Assembly (NCBI GenBank): GCA_026182355.1
Contig: JAPFBL010000229.1
Location: forward strand, 349,001 to 413,000
Origin: Hermatobates lingyangjiaoensis
Taxonomy: Eukaryota; Arthropoda; Insecta; Hemiptera; Hermatobatidae
Length of the DNA: 64,000 bases
Direction of reading: 5' to 3'
Positions 1-9,617 of the stretch are shown here, in pieces. The position numbers and the translations under genes were made by a program. How positions within the stretch are numbered: position 1 is the stretch's first letter; every line of letters starts with the position of its first letter. A model generated the notes under the pieces. That model was given only the letters and a program-made list of their open reading frames with translations. It did no database searches and was not told the origin of the DNA.

Positions 1-979
1 GTAGCTTCCAAAGAAGGTTAGCGAAAGACATTAACACACACAATAAACTTGAGGTGAACCACGAAATATATATATATATGTATTAAATATAATTCATAAT
101 TATTAATATACATGATTAAAAAATTATTTCATGATTTTATCATATGATATGCCAGTACATAATACGTGAAATTATAGAAAAAGTCTTAAGTAAACAATAT
201 TTTATCATAAATCACCTCTTATTTGGAAGCTTTTTCTATAATTTGCAAGGATGAATGAACGGCATATACTGACTACACAACTATAGAACTACAAAATGAT
301 TTGCTAATGTTAGAAATTTCTGTTTCCAATCGATAGATTACCATATAAATGTAGGAAATTATAGTTGGTTTTTTTTAATGGTAACAGTATTTTTGAAACG
401 GGAATAGGAAATATTTGAATTTATGCCTCTTGGGACAATTACTTTAATAGGAAGTGGCTTAAACGTTAGTTTATTTTCTTTTTCATGCGTAAATTTTATA
501 AATTTAAATGGGAAGTGTGAAAGGTCTTGAATTAAAGTGAGTGGGGAAATTTTAATTAGTCTCTAGAGGGGGACATAAGAGGACAATAGACCTCCTGAGT
601 AAGGGGCTTCCTGGAGGGAACAAACCAAATCAGACTGAAGGTCAAATAGGTCAGGGCTATTGGGCGGAAATCGATGACGCAAACAATTCAGATCGGTTTT
701 GCTATCGGCCTAGACTTGTGTCTTCCCTACATGATCATTGCTGTCGGCTTCCGCAAAAGATTTCCTTTTCGGTGCAGAACCAACTGCTGTTATTGCTATT
801 TCTGGGACATAACGGTAGTATTATAGAGAAGTGTCTAGAACAAGATAGAAGGAAATATCAGTTGTTTTCAGGCTTGCTATAATTGGTACCTTCATATCAA
901 ACTTGGTACATTTCAATGTCCAAAGAATGTTTTTGCTATATTTGATAGCACCCTCAAATTAAGTTAGTATATTTGGTAC
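1..979. other. Unassigned AT-rich DNA
   Basis: No gene or known element recognised. A moderately GC-richer patch lies at about 545-860 but has no long open frame in any phase. A short (TA) run sits at 66-80. Positions 972-979 (TTTGGTAC) are the left target duplication of the adjoining hAT element. Confidence 0.5.
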
Positions 980-1512
980 CAGTGGCGCAGCAAGGGGGGA
1001 GGGCGGTCCACCCCGAGGGGCACGTTCTGGGGGGCAGCATTTCGAAGGGGTAAAAAATGGAAAAAAATAAAAACCTAACAAGAAATCTGAATTATTTACT
1101 AAAATGAATTTTTAAGGTTGTAATTTTTTTTTATTTTTGTAATAAGGTTTTTAAACGGATTTTCAACTGTAATGTATGCAAATAAAAAATACATTTTAAA
1201 TTTTTCAAAAAAAATTTAATAAGGTTGAAAATTATATTTATTTGCATAGCCAGTTAATTATATTTATGATTGAAAGTTTACTTTTTGTTTTTAAAATCTT
1301 TGGTTTTCTTTCAAAACGATTGATTATGTATACGAGTACTGTAATAAGATGTAATTCTGGATGGATGGATGGATGATAGCAGTCTAAAATTAGATGTACA
1401 TATTTTCAGGACGTTCTGAAGTTAACGGATCATCAGCAGCTGGGGGGGGGGGGGGGGGGGGGGGCAAATCTTACGATCGCCCCGGGCGGCAGAAATAGTT
1501 GCTACGCCACTG
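980..1512. mobile_element. Non-autonomous hAT element
   Basis: A 533-bp element bounded by inverted termini that both begin CAGTGGCG(C/T)AGCAA (left at 980; right read from 1512 on the minus strand). It is flanked by a perfect 8-bp target duplication TTTGGTAC at 972-979 and 1513-1520. CAGTGGCG-type termini plus an 8-bp duplication are diagnostic of the hAT superfamily. There is no transposase: the interior is AT-rich with GC-rich ends, so it must be mobilised in trans. The perfect duplication suggests a fairly young insertion. It also holds a long G tract near its right end. Confidence 0.9.
1442..1464 (+). repeat. Homopolymer of about 23 G
   Basis: An uninterrupted G run inside the right end of the hAT element, just before its GC-rich terminus. 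It could form a G-quadruplex. Its exact length is uncertain because such runs are prone to sequencing error. Confidence 0.85.
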
Positions 1513-1520
1513 TTTGGTAC

Positions 1521-2247
1521 CACCCGAAATAATATATTTATATTTTAATACATAATGACAGTTTTTTATATGTTACAATGTAATGCAGTGAGCTTTTATC
1601 TACAATTAAATATTTTTATTACTGCAAATAACATAAATAATAATTTTGTGATGGTGCTGATTCTCCAGTACAAGTTGCATCTGATCTCAATGTTTGGGAC
1701 GAAGATGTGGATATTCAGTTAAAGTGTGCCGTCTTAGTTTATATTTTTCGAAACGAGGTTATTTACTGAATGTTGAACTCATTTTTTACGTTACTATAAG
1801 TAAAGTTACTATATTTTACTATAAGTATAGAATAGTGATCGTGAAAAAATTCGAAGGAATTTTTTCTTCGATGTTTCTGACATTTTTCAAACAAAATAGG
1901 AATATTTTCAAGTTTTAAATGAGAAAATTTGTCTTGAATGTTCAATGAAAAAGGAGGTCAGACAAACTATGTGAGAGATCCACTAGCTATTGGAACAAAA
2001 GTAATGTTCTCTTGTAGGAGATTAGATCGTATCAGGAAATTTTCACTTTTCGTTTTTCAAAAATGTTATTACTACTGTAGTTATACTAATAAGATTATTT
2101 GCATCAGTGGTGTGATATACAAGAATAAGGTTATATATTGATAAGTGGATCAATAACTATATGTACTACCTCAGGAATGAAAGACTAATAAACATCTCCC
2201 ATTTAGACGTTTATATTATGCTTAAATGCGACATAATATACTCAAGA
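1521..2247. other. Unassigned AT-rich DNA
   Basis: No gene or element recognised; the short open frames here are low-complexity AT sequence. A segment around 1790-1840 repeats the phrase ACTATAAGTAAAGTTAC, related to the inverted-repeat arms at 2248 and 3558. Confidence 0.45.
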
Positions 2248-2302
2248 AGTTTGATATTTAGTTTACTTATAGTAAAGTTGAGTGTAGGCCACTCCAGATT
2301 TT
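2248..2302 (+). repeat. Left arm of an inverted repeat pair
   Basis: About 54 bp matching the reverse complement of 3558-3610. Both contain the phrase GTTTACTTATAGTAAAGTTG and run on to CTCCAGATTT. The pair brackets 1.36 kb that contains a Helitron. They could be the terminal repeats of an older DNA element that the Helitron later entered, or two unrelated copies of one repeat. Confidence 0.55.
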
Positions 2303-2557
2303 TTTTTCTGTTTTATTATAAAATCCCCCATATCCCTCAAGAAATCCGAAACCCTCACCATTGAACATTGTGAGAATGAATAGAACAAGACAAAATAAAT
2401 GTTATTCAAATATTGAAAAGACAACAATTGAAAGAAGTGAACCAAAATATGAATGGAGGAATGATTAGAGGATGAAAGGAGTTAATTACAATGATTGAGC
2501 AGAAAAGTTTAAAAGTTTTAGTTAATGTCAATGATTCAAGCATTATTATTATTATTA

Positions 2558-3240
2558 CTAGATTACCCGTGAAACTTTGTGTCACTCGGAAATTAAAGCA
2601 ATAGTCATTCAAATAAATTCACTGAACATGATTGACAGAGATAATTTTAATTGTTGTTTCTTGTTATTAAGGCACCGAAACAGATTCTTATATGGCCCAA
2701 GCTTTTGATATACTATTCTTAACATGGTTTAAGATATATACACAGCAATATATTTAGCAAATTAAAAATCATTTAAAAGTAAAAAAAAATCATTTATTTT
2801 ATGACATAAATAAATATAACATCAAATTAAATATATTTAAAACAAACAAAACTTGTAAATTTAAATATTCAATTTATTTACCCGAAATAAAATAACAATA
2901 ATGAACGGAATGTGTCTTTATAATATTACTTTAGAATATTCGTATTTTATCTGAGAGTTGTGTTCAAATTTGTTTCTAAAATTATTCATTTTTTAACATC
3001 TAATGTAATAGTTTATTATATATTATAGGCTACCCTGACTATCTAATGGGAAATATTATTAAATAATATTGTAGAAAATCAAGGCGAGTACGCATGCCAC
3101 TGGGCTACTCTGACCTCCTAATGCTATTTTTTATTAAATAATAAAACTACAACAAAAACAATACAACCAAAGTAAAGGTTATAATATTTTCAGGTCTCTG
3201 TGTCCACAGAAAATGGATGAGCAAACAAACAAACTCACGA

Positions 3241-3272
<32 letters not shown>

Positions 3273-3274
3273 GA
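2558..3274 (-). mobile_element. Non-autonomous Helitron
   Basis: Read on the minus strand it begins TCTATATATA at 3274 and ends CTAG at 2558, preceded by a small hairpin (GTGA...TCAC) about 10 nt upstream. It sits between A and T. These are the marks of a Helitron: 5' TC, 3' CTRR, subterminal hairpin, insertion between A and T, no target duplication. It shares ends and interior with the copies at 12060-12922, 36505-37370 and 40335-40922. No Rep/helicase gene is present. A tRNA-like phrase (GTAGCCCAGTGGC) lies at about 3090-3115. Confidence 0.85.
3243..3272. repeat. (TA)n microsatellite
   Basis: About 15 TA units at the 5' end of the Helitron, formed by expansion of the Helitron's own TATATATA terminus. 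Confidence 0.9.
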
Positions 3275-3867
3275 TTAATATTATTACTTTTTAAAACAAA
3301 GGAAGATGTTTAATGTATTTAAATAAAGGTATTACTGCGATTGGTAATGTCAATTAATTTGTGTAACACATGTTTACATGTAAATATGCTGTAAATTTAT
3401 TTTCGCCATGCATCGTTTACACCTGTGTTGAAGCGAACACATTTACTATAATTCAAAACATCCTCAAAGTCATTCCCCTCCTGTTGCACAACTATTCTAT
3501 TTTTTATACGAGTATTAAATCAGTCGAAATAAATTCAGTATCAATGATTAACAAAATAAATCTGGAGTTCCCTAACTCAACTTTACTATAAGTAAACATA
3601 ATATCAAACTCGTTAGCAACCAACTGATTTTCTGTTATATTTTAATTTGGGTATACATAAATATTAATCCATAATGTTTCATTTGTTCACATGTAGTTGT
3701 AATCATTTTACTAGTTATAAACAACTTTAAATCATTGATCAATCTGAGATGTTATTAAAATTGTTAAAGTGAGACCGCGAATTTCATCGGACTCGTCAAC
3801 TTTGCGGTTATACCTGTCTTTTTTTTTTCATCTTATTGTGTTCCTAAATTTAGCTTATTTATTTTAT
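3275..3867. other. Unassigned AT-rich DNA
   Basis: Nothing recognised apart from the inverted-repeat arm listed at 3558-3610. Open frames here are short and uninformative. Confidence 0.45.
3558..3610 (-). repeat. Right arm of an inverted repeat pair
   Basis: Reverse-complement partner of 2248-2302, with the same GTTTACTTATAGTAAAGTTG core. Confidence 0.55.
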
Positions 3868-4081
3868 TATCGTTTAAACCGATCCCCTAGCGGGTGATAA
3901 TGTCAGCTAGGTTTAAAGGTTTACCTTTAAAGGTTTACAAAAAGGTTTACCACCTTTTTGTTCGATCGTCGAATTCTACAGATTCTACATTGGGAGTCTT
4001 AAATTTTACCTAACTCAAGTGCATTTCGAGTAGGGATCTTTAACGGGTACCTGACATCGTACAGGCTTAGGACCGATGTCC
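3868..4081 (-). mobile_element. tRNA-derived SINE, 5'-truncated
   Basis: Minus-strand copy of the window's main SINE. It has the 3' tail (GATCGGTTTAAAC, CCCGCTAGGGGATC) and body (GGACTCCCAATGTAGAATC, CGTTAAAGATCCC) but ends at about 4081 before the tRNA-like head. It carries an insertion of AAAGGTTTAC-type repeats at 3912-3955. Confidence 0.85.
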
Positions 4082-4175
4082 AACTTGTGATTTTTCATTT
4101 AGTACTTTAAAAAAAAATCTAAGAAAATCAAGTAATCCTGAGTCTAATATGACATTTTTAATAAACGTATACTGC

Positions 4176-4177
4176 CA

Positions 4178-4212
<35 letters not shown>

Positions 4213-4242
4213 CACGTACACACACACGTACACACCACACAA
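4176..4242 (+). repeat. (CA)n microsatellite
   Basis: About 30 CA units with a few interruptions (CACGTACA). The open frame through it encodes only His-Thr repeats and is not a gene. Confidence 0.95.
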
Positions 4243-5169
4243 ATACAAATTTGCTTAATTTATTCTATTGTACTAAGAGGAACTATATACAAATAACAGA
4301 AATGGATTGCTTCAGCAAAAGGAGAACCTATTAAATTAATTTAATTTTATTTACAACCGAAGATGATCTAATCCAACAAAGATAAATGGGAATGGATTAT
4401 TGCATTATATTTACAAATAGGAAAATGAAATTTAAAAGGGAAGTTTATTTGAAAGTTGGCATTTATCAGGTATGTCGGAGATTTGTTTGCGGGTAAGAAG
4501 ATACTTCAAACTGTCAGAGTAGAAATGAGCGCGGATTGAGCTTGACTGTGGCGCGAGAGGAGATTGATGGAGAAGGCCTTGAACACGATGCACCTTATGA
4601 CTTTCTTCGTCTCTAACCCGACAGTCTAGACAGCTTCACACATCTCTGACGTTTATATCTTACACACCAATCATAACTCTTTTTTTTTTTACTTATTTTT
4701 CTTTCAACTACATCATCAGGCTTGTACAACTCACAATTACCAAGAGGCCACAATATTGATCACAGAAAATCAGCCGCGGGTCGCAAAGTAAAATCTTGAA
4801 AGTAATTATAGAATGTATGCTGGAAAATAACATTACAAACAAAAAAACAATCAAAACAATTTATTATAAACTAATTAGTATATACTCACTTTTCGTTACT
4901 GAGAAATGTTACATCTTTTTGTACACAAGTTTGTCGAATTCTGGAGACATCTGGGGAGTGCTTTTGAAATATGTTTTCCTTTTATTAAGATTCATGGCGG
5001 AGAGTACTGTTCGCATATATATAAGTGCTACCAAAAATGTACTTCGTAAATGAAATCGTAAGATTTTAGTACGATTCTGCAGATTTAACGACAATTGAAT
5101 GTAACAACGTAACGTAGACTAAGTAAATTAAAAAGTATTTTTTGTAGTTTAAACTGGTCTTATTTAAAA
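4243..5169. other. Unassigned DNA
   Basis: No gene or element recognised. A GC-richer patch at about 4500-4640 is not open in any frame over a useful length. Confidence 0.4.
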
Positions 5170-5332
5170 TACGTAGGCCATCCGGAAAGTAGTACCCGTT
5201 TGTGCCGTGTGGAGCGCTGATGAGTAGAGTAGCCGCCGGACAAGTTGCAACACGTTCAGTTCTGTTTCAGCTGTCTGTGTGCTAAGTTACTGGTCGCTGG
5301 TACTTCTGGGTTTTTTTCTGTGAGTGTTTATA

Positions 5333-5781
5333 ATGTTCAAGAAAATAGAGAACGCCGCCAGTTGTGAAATTAGAGCTGTGATTAGGTTTCTTAACGCAAG
5401 AAATGTGAAACCTTGCGATATTCATCGTGAATTGAAGGAGGTGTATGGAGACAATGTTATGGATGAGTCATCTGTTCGGCGCTGGTGTCGTAATTTCAGC
5501 TTGGGCAGAGAGAGCACCCATGATGACGAGCGTTCCGGACGGCCGTCAGTCATTACGCACGAACTGGTGAGTTCAATTAACGAATTCGTGAAGGCTGATC
5601 GGCGCGTAACAATTGATGAGATCAGTGAAAATTTCAGTAATGTTTCACGAACAGTTATTCATGAAATTGTTAAGGACCACCTGCATTATGCAAAAATTTG
5701 CGCAAGGTGGGTTCCTCGCATGCTTATTGACGAACACAAATCCACCCGTATGGCTGCAGCAGTGACGTTTTTGGAACGTCA
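5333..5781 (+). pseudogene. Mariner transposase, N-terminal half
   Basis: Reads from an ATG at 5333 (MFKKIENAAS); a GTG 9 bp upstream is also in frame but the ATG fits the family. About 150 residues contain the two helix-turn-helix DNA-binding segments. The linker RSGRPS lies around residues 63-68, followed by a second HTH (TIDEISENFSNVSRT) and the WVPRMLIDEHK segment that precedes the catalytic core in mariner transposases. Reading continues into the wrong frame after the deletion junction. The first two catalytic aspartates of the DD34D triad are missing. The product could at most bind transposon ends. Confidence 0.88.
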
Positions 5782-6000
5782 CCCTATAGCCCAGACTTGG
5801 CACCCTCAGATTTTCATCTGTTTACAAAACTGAAGAATTTTTTAGCAGGAACGAAATTTGAAAGTGATGAAGAACTGAAATCAGCTGTGACTACGTATCT
5901 AAATACACTGGCGGCAGAGGAGTACGAAGCTGGGATACAAAAGCTCGTCACACGTTACGACAAATGCTTAAATTTGCAAGGTGACTATGTGGATAAGTAG
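5782..6000 (+). pseudogene. Mariner transposase, C-terminal remnant
   Basis: In a different frame from the N-terminal half. It begins PYSPDLAPSDFHLF, the mariner motif carrying the last catalytic aspartate of DD34D, and continues about 70 residues to a stop at 5998-6000. Juxtaposition with the N-terminal half implies a central deletion of roughly 110-130 codons compared with the family's usual 340-350 residues. Confidence 0.87.
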
Positions 6001-6449
6001 TTTAAAGTATGTTCTTTACAAATAAAACATTATTATTTGTTAAAATGCTGTCGTTTTTATTTTATTCCAAAACGGGTACTACTTTCCGGATGGCCCTCGT
6101 ATATTGAAGCTAACCTAACCTAATACAGTAAAAGAGTAAATATGATAAATAAACGATTGAATGAAACAGTATGGTACCTGGCAAATTTGCAGAATTGTAG
6201 TGAAATTTTACAGAATTTGGACTCTAGACTGGCAACACTGACACAAGAATGAGGTCACACCGTAGGAGTAACCAAAAGAGAAGAGTTCCAAACAGACAAA
6301 TAGCGAAGTAATAACTATTACTTTTGAAGAAATTAAGTCTGACAAAGAGACGTTTTAAAACGTTTTGTCTTGATTTTCAGCTAGCTTTGTACAAACTCAA
6401 GTTGACTTGTCAGATGTTAAGTGAAATTATTAAATGAAAAGAAACTATT

Positions 6450-6545
6450 TAGTTTTTTATTGAAACGTTCTTAGTCATAGTTGAACAAAATACAATCAAA
6501 GAGAATAAAGGCCGACTGTTGTGCAGACCTGAACTACATTATTCA
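6450..6545 (+). repeat. Direct repeat, copy 1
   Basis: About 95 bp nearly matching 7751-7847 (shared TTTTTATTGAAACGT, AATACAAT, GAATAAAGGCC, TTGTGCAGAC). The two copies are 1.3 kb apart and bracket the perfect palindrome at 7123-7335. Identity of the repeat is unknown. Confidence 0.7.
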
Positions 6546-7122
6546 TGTAATAGCTGTTGTACCCCGGCTTTGCTCACCTACATTGGTTTCACCTGATTAC
6601 AATTATAACTGCTTATTTTACACCTGATTACAATTTACCTGCTAATTGCAATTACACAGCAATCATTCCTTACGCCTGAATGTTTTAATGCTGGGGTTCA
6701 AGTGAAATGCCAGGGTGTCAGTATTTGACACATAATAGAAGTCTGCTAGCGGTTCATTTGTGGTTCTTCTAGTTAGATAATTCTATCTTGAAGACTTTCT
6801 TTTACATGATATCTTCACACTATTAACTACTACTCCTATTTCAACGTCTTCTTTCATTTTAAATATAATCTATTTTAAATAATAATAATAATAAACTCAG
6901 AAGTCAGTTTTTCTTTTCTTACATTTATCTGGGGAGGCATTGTTTAAACTGCGTAACATAAATTATTGAAAATTTGTTAGAGAAAGAAAGATAATTTATA
7001 CGTTTTATTTAAGAGAATCGTTCTATAATTATTTTTGAAAAAAAAAACAACCATTCAATGGCAGGTAATATAAGTCAAGTAATATATTTCTTCATGCATT
7101 TTGTCATTACCACAGAGGTTAG
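6546..7122. other. Unassigned DNA
   Basis: No gene. A local tandem phrase CACCTGATTACAATT is repeated at about 6588-6640. 6102-6449 is likewise without a recognised feature. Confidence 0.4.
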
Positions 7123-7177
7123 TATTATTAATATTAAAATCATAGTAATCCGTCTTACCTCGTACCCTGCTGCTGAA

Positions 7178-7220
7178 GTTCTTAGACCGGTTTCGGGCGT
7201 CACCCATCTTCAACAAGAAC
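7178..7220 (-). ncRNA. Hammerhead ribozyme-like core (palindrome, left arm)
   Basis: Exact mirror of the core at 7238-7280, transcribed from the minus strand. See that entry for the helices. Confidence 0.6.
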
Positions 7221-7237
7221 TGATCAACAGTTGATCA

Positions 7238-7280
7238 GTTCTTGTTGAAGATGGGTGACGCCCGAAACCGGTCTAAGAAC
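7238..7280 (+). ncRNA. Hammerhead ribozyme-like core (palindrome, right arm)
   Basis: Order: stem I 5' strand GTTCTTG (7238-7244), core TTGAAGA (7245-7251), extra T (7252), stem II GGG/CCC with loop TGACG, GAAA (7264-7267), self-complementary stem III ACCGGT, cleavage base C7273, then stem I 3' strand TAAGAAC (7274-7280), 7 bp with one G-U. Core position 3 is U where the consensus has C, which should weaken cleavage. The long fold-back may favour intramolecular pairing of the two arms over ribozyme folding. Confidence 0.62.
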
Positions 7281-7335
7281 TTCAGCAGCAGGGTACGAGG
7301 TAAGACGGATTACTATGATTTTAATATTAATAATA

Positions 7336-7750
7336 TATTTCTACTGTGAAGTTAACATTTGAAAATATTATTAATTGGACTTGCCTAAATCCTCCCCAGA
7401 GTCTAACTGAATTAACAACTATCATTTCATAAAGCTATTTGGAAATGCATGGTAAAGAGATAGTCGTACGTGTAATTGTATGTATACAGAATTAAAAGTT
7501 TTTCTCTCTCTTTTAACAGTGCTAAAAGAGAAGTACAGTGATCACTCATTGTTGGCCTCCGCAACATAGTTTCTATTAATATATTAATATTCCTTAGGTC
7601 AGTGTTATTATTGATACTGTATTATAAGTTAGTATATCATAATAATATTGGCCTATGTGTGTTCCCTTGTGGGACTGCCAATGCAACCTAATACTGAATA
7701 ATCATAATAATATATTAATTCTCTATTATTAACTATTAATAGATAAGTAA
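7336..7750. other. Unassigned DNA with a short dispersed repeat
   Basis: 7649-7692 (GGCCTATGTGTGTTC...GCAACCTAAT) recurs at about 13311-13350 just behind a SINE, so it is a small repeat of unknown type. Nothing else recognised. Confidence 0.4.
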
Positions 7751-7847
7751 TTAGCTTTTTATTGAAACGTCCTTAGTCGTAGTTCGACAAAATACAATTA
7801 GAGGGAATAAAGGCCTTATGTTGTGCAGACGTGAACTACATTATTTA
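7751..7847 (+). repeat. Direct repeat, copy 2
   Basis: Partner of 6450-6545. It lies about 80 bp upstream of the hammerhead hairpin at 7929. Confidence 0.7.
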
Positions 7848-7928
7848 ATACTATTTAAAAAAAATAACTAGATTTTGTTTAATACATGTATATTGTTAGT
7901 GCCAAATAGGTTACTAAATAAGATATTG

Positions 7929-8040
7929 TTAACCGTCATATCTCGTCTATCGCTGGTGAAGTTGCAGTCCCATTGATGATGCAGCCATTGCGAAACCGGT
8001 CGGGCGACTTCATTAGCGATAGACGAGGTGTGATGGTTAA
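7929..8040 (+). ncRNA. Long hairpin with hammerhead-like core
   Basis: Stem I is extended: 7929-7962 pairs with 8007-8040 along 34 positions, five of them G-U or U-G. Further in, CCC (7969-7971) pairs with GGG (8002-8004). The core is TTGATGA (7973-7979), extra T, stem II GCA/TGC with loop GCCAT, GAAA (7992-7995), stem III ACCGGT, cleavage base C8001. Position 3 is U rather than C, as in the 7.2-kb palindrome, and an A (7972) separates stem I from the core. Every departure from perfect complementarity stays pairable in plus-strand RNA. Confidence 0.68.
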
Positions 8041-9011
8041 TAATGATATCCTTTTTTTAATAGTTTTAGGGTGCAGTGAGTTATAAGAAGGTTTGATAAT
8101 GTAAATTTGGATTGACATAGAGTTTGATATCATAGTTTATAGTATTATACTGTAAAAAAAAGGGAACCTTGAGATCTTGGGCGTATGATTTTGTCGTGAG
8201 AAGGTAGATGTGTTTCCAACAACTTTTTCACCATTCTGCAAGTGACAGCTTTTGGCTGATCATGATGACATTCGATACGAAAATGCCTGACAAGGAGAAT
8301 AGCTATGTATATTATTATGGACGATATCGGAACATGATAAAGTACTTTATGTCTCAGTAGAAACTATTTTCATCTCACCCTTTTAGCAGTCATAGGGAAA
8401 CATTTTTTTTATATTTAAGCATCCCAATAAATAAATAAAAAATTCACAAATTTTAGGAAATCACAACTTCAAAAAGAAGAACTATTTATAATATCTCTGC
8501 CTGTGTAACAGATTTCTTTACCTTTAATCAATTACTTAATAATTTTTCATCAATCATCGAAAATTCCAAATTGGTTAAATTGTGGCGTGCAATTTAATTT
8601 AATTTTTAAAGGAAATGAAAAATTAAAAGCAGGTTCTTGACTTAACCTACTGTTATATAGGTCGCATTTGTTTATAAAATCTTTTTAGAATAATTTCTAC
8701 TTTTTGTTTATGAATTTATGTTTTCTTGAATAAAACCTACACATTTTATTGTAAATTGGGTTGCCAACTGACTTCCCGACATCATTTTAAATTTTAATAT
8801 TCTCTATGTCTTTAAATGCTATTGGCATAATGTTTTTAGATCAGTCGTTGAGGATGCTTTGTTTTAGTGGAATCAATGGTTTGTTATTTTTTTGTTCGAG
8901 TAAATTTCTTTTTCAAATTATTAAAATGGAATATCAAATTGACAAAAATAATCATTTTCAACATCTGTTTATTTTTGATTTTAATCAAAGTTCTATTTTT
9001 TTTTTATTTGT
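8041..9011. other. Unassigned AT-rich DNA
   Basis: No gene or element recognised; the open frame at 8806-9042 is T-rich low complexity. Confidence 0.4.
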
Positions 9012-9412
9012 TTTTGTATTACAACTAACCTTAGCGGGGTAATAAGTATAGTGATACATGCTACATAAAGGTGGAATAAAGAGTGGAGAAACCACCCATT
9101 GGTAGTACTCCATATAGACTGTTATGATCACTTGCAACTAGTCTTGACAGTTAACATTTCAGAGTAGGTCTCGGGGCCAACATCTTTTTAGCCTTCTAAT
9201 AGGGTTGCTAGGAATCTGGAGAGATGATAAATCGTGAATGAAAGTATTTATAGTGGTGGGTAAAGATTCATGGAATTTGCGGTATCGGGATTGGATTTCT
9301 TGGTGGATGAAGGGAATTTTAAGATCTTTATGTATGGTATCGTTCGAAACATAGAAGGGAGCTTGCACAAAAAAGTTCTAAGGTTTGGAAAACAACTCGT
9401 GATATTTGTATT
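9012..9412 (-). pseudogene. Jockey-type non-LTR retrotransposon, 3' end
   Basis: Minus-strand coding remnant of the ORF2 carboxy terminus. Phrases are FYVSNDTIHKDLKIP, then YRKFHESL, then PIRRLKRCWPRDL with a stop at about 9159. A one-base frameshift separates QAPFYV from the preceding LRTF. This Y-V-x-N-x-x-x-H-x-D-L / RRLKR-PxDL arrangement is typical of the extreme C-terminus of Jockey-clade ORF2. The 3' UTR (9012-9158) is shared with the copy at 14326-14784 (AATGGGTGGTTTCTCCA). 5' truncation is usual for such elements. Confidence 0.8.
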
Positions 9413-9425
9413 GTATGTAGTGAGA

Positions 9426-9617
9426 ATGTCAGAGCTGAAAGAATCACTTGTGACTGTCAAGTTAAAAAAAGGAAATTTTGAGTTTAAAGAGGCAGCTTGT
9501 TCTGGTCGTTCAGTTGAGTTTGATGAAAAGCGTTTTTTGCTAACAACTTTTGCACGGAAATTGTGTCAAACTACAAGACAACTTAAAGATGAATGGAATG
9601 ATCCCACACTGCTATAG
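9426..9617 (+). pseudogene. Mariner-like transposase fragment
   Basis: About 63 codons resembling the linker and second helix-turn-helix of a mariner transposase different from that at 5.3 kb: KKGNFEFKEAACSGRSVEF followed by QTTRQLKDEWN, matching the family pattern G-x-F-x-L-x-D-x-x-R-S-G-R-P...Q-T-T-R-E-L. Nothing catalytic follows, and no inverted terminal repeat or TA duplication is visible. Based on motif memory only. Confidence 0.55.

Larger units (their letters stand above)
5172..6099 (+). mobile_element. Internally deleted mariner transposon
   Basis: A 928-bp element with 28-30 bp inverted termini (GGCCATCCGGAAAGTAGTAC; two mismatches near the tip), flanked by TA at 5170-5171 and 6100-6101, the Tc1/mariner target duplication. 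A full mariner is about 1.3 kb. This copy keeps both ends of the transposase gene but has lost the centre (junction about 5781), so it cannot transpose by itself though its ends look usable in trans. The two coding halves are listed separately. Confidence 0.93.
7123..7335. repeat. Perfect 105-bp palindrome with 3-nt loop
   Basis: Arms 7123-7227 and 7231-7335 are exact reverse complements around the loop CAG. Each arm carries a hammerhead-like core (listed separately), so this is a head-to-head ribozyme pair. Inverted paired pLTRs are known for PLEs. No mismatch is seen in 105 bp, so the structure is either very young, maintained by conversion, or an assembly fold-back. Confidence 0.9.

Noticed and set aside
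4149..4334. Frame with a His-Thr run
   Set aside because: Translation of a (CA)n microsatellite.
6450..7847. LTR retrotransposon with 95-bp LTRs
   Set aside because: No TG...CA ends, primer-binding site, polypurine tract or coding region between the repeats.
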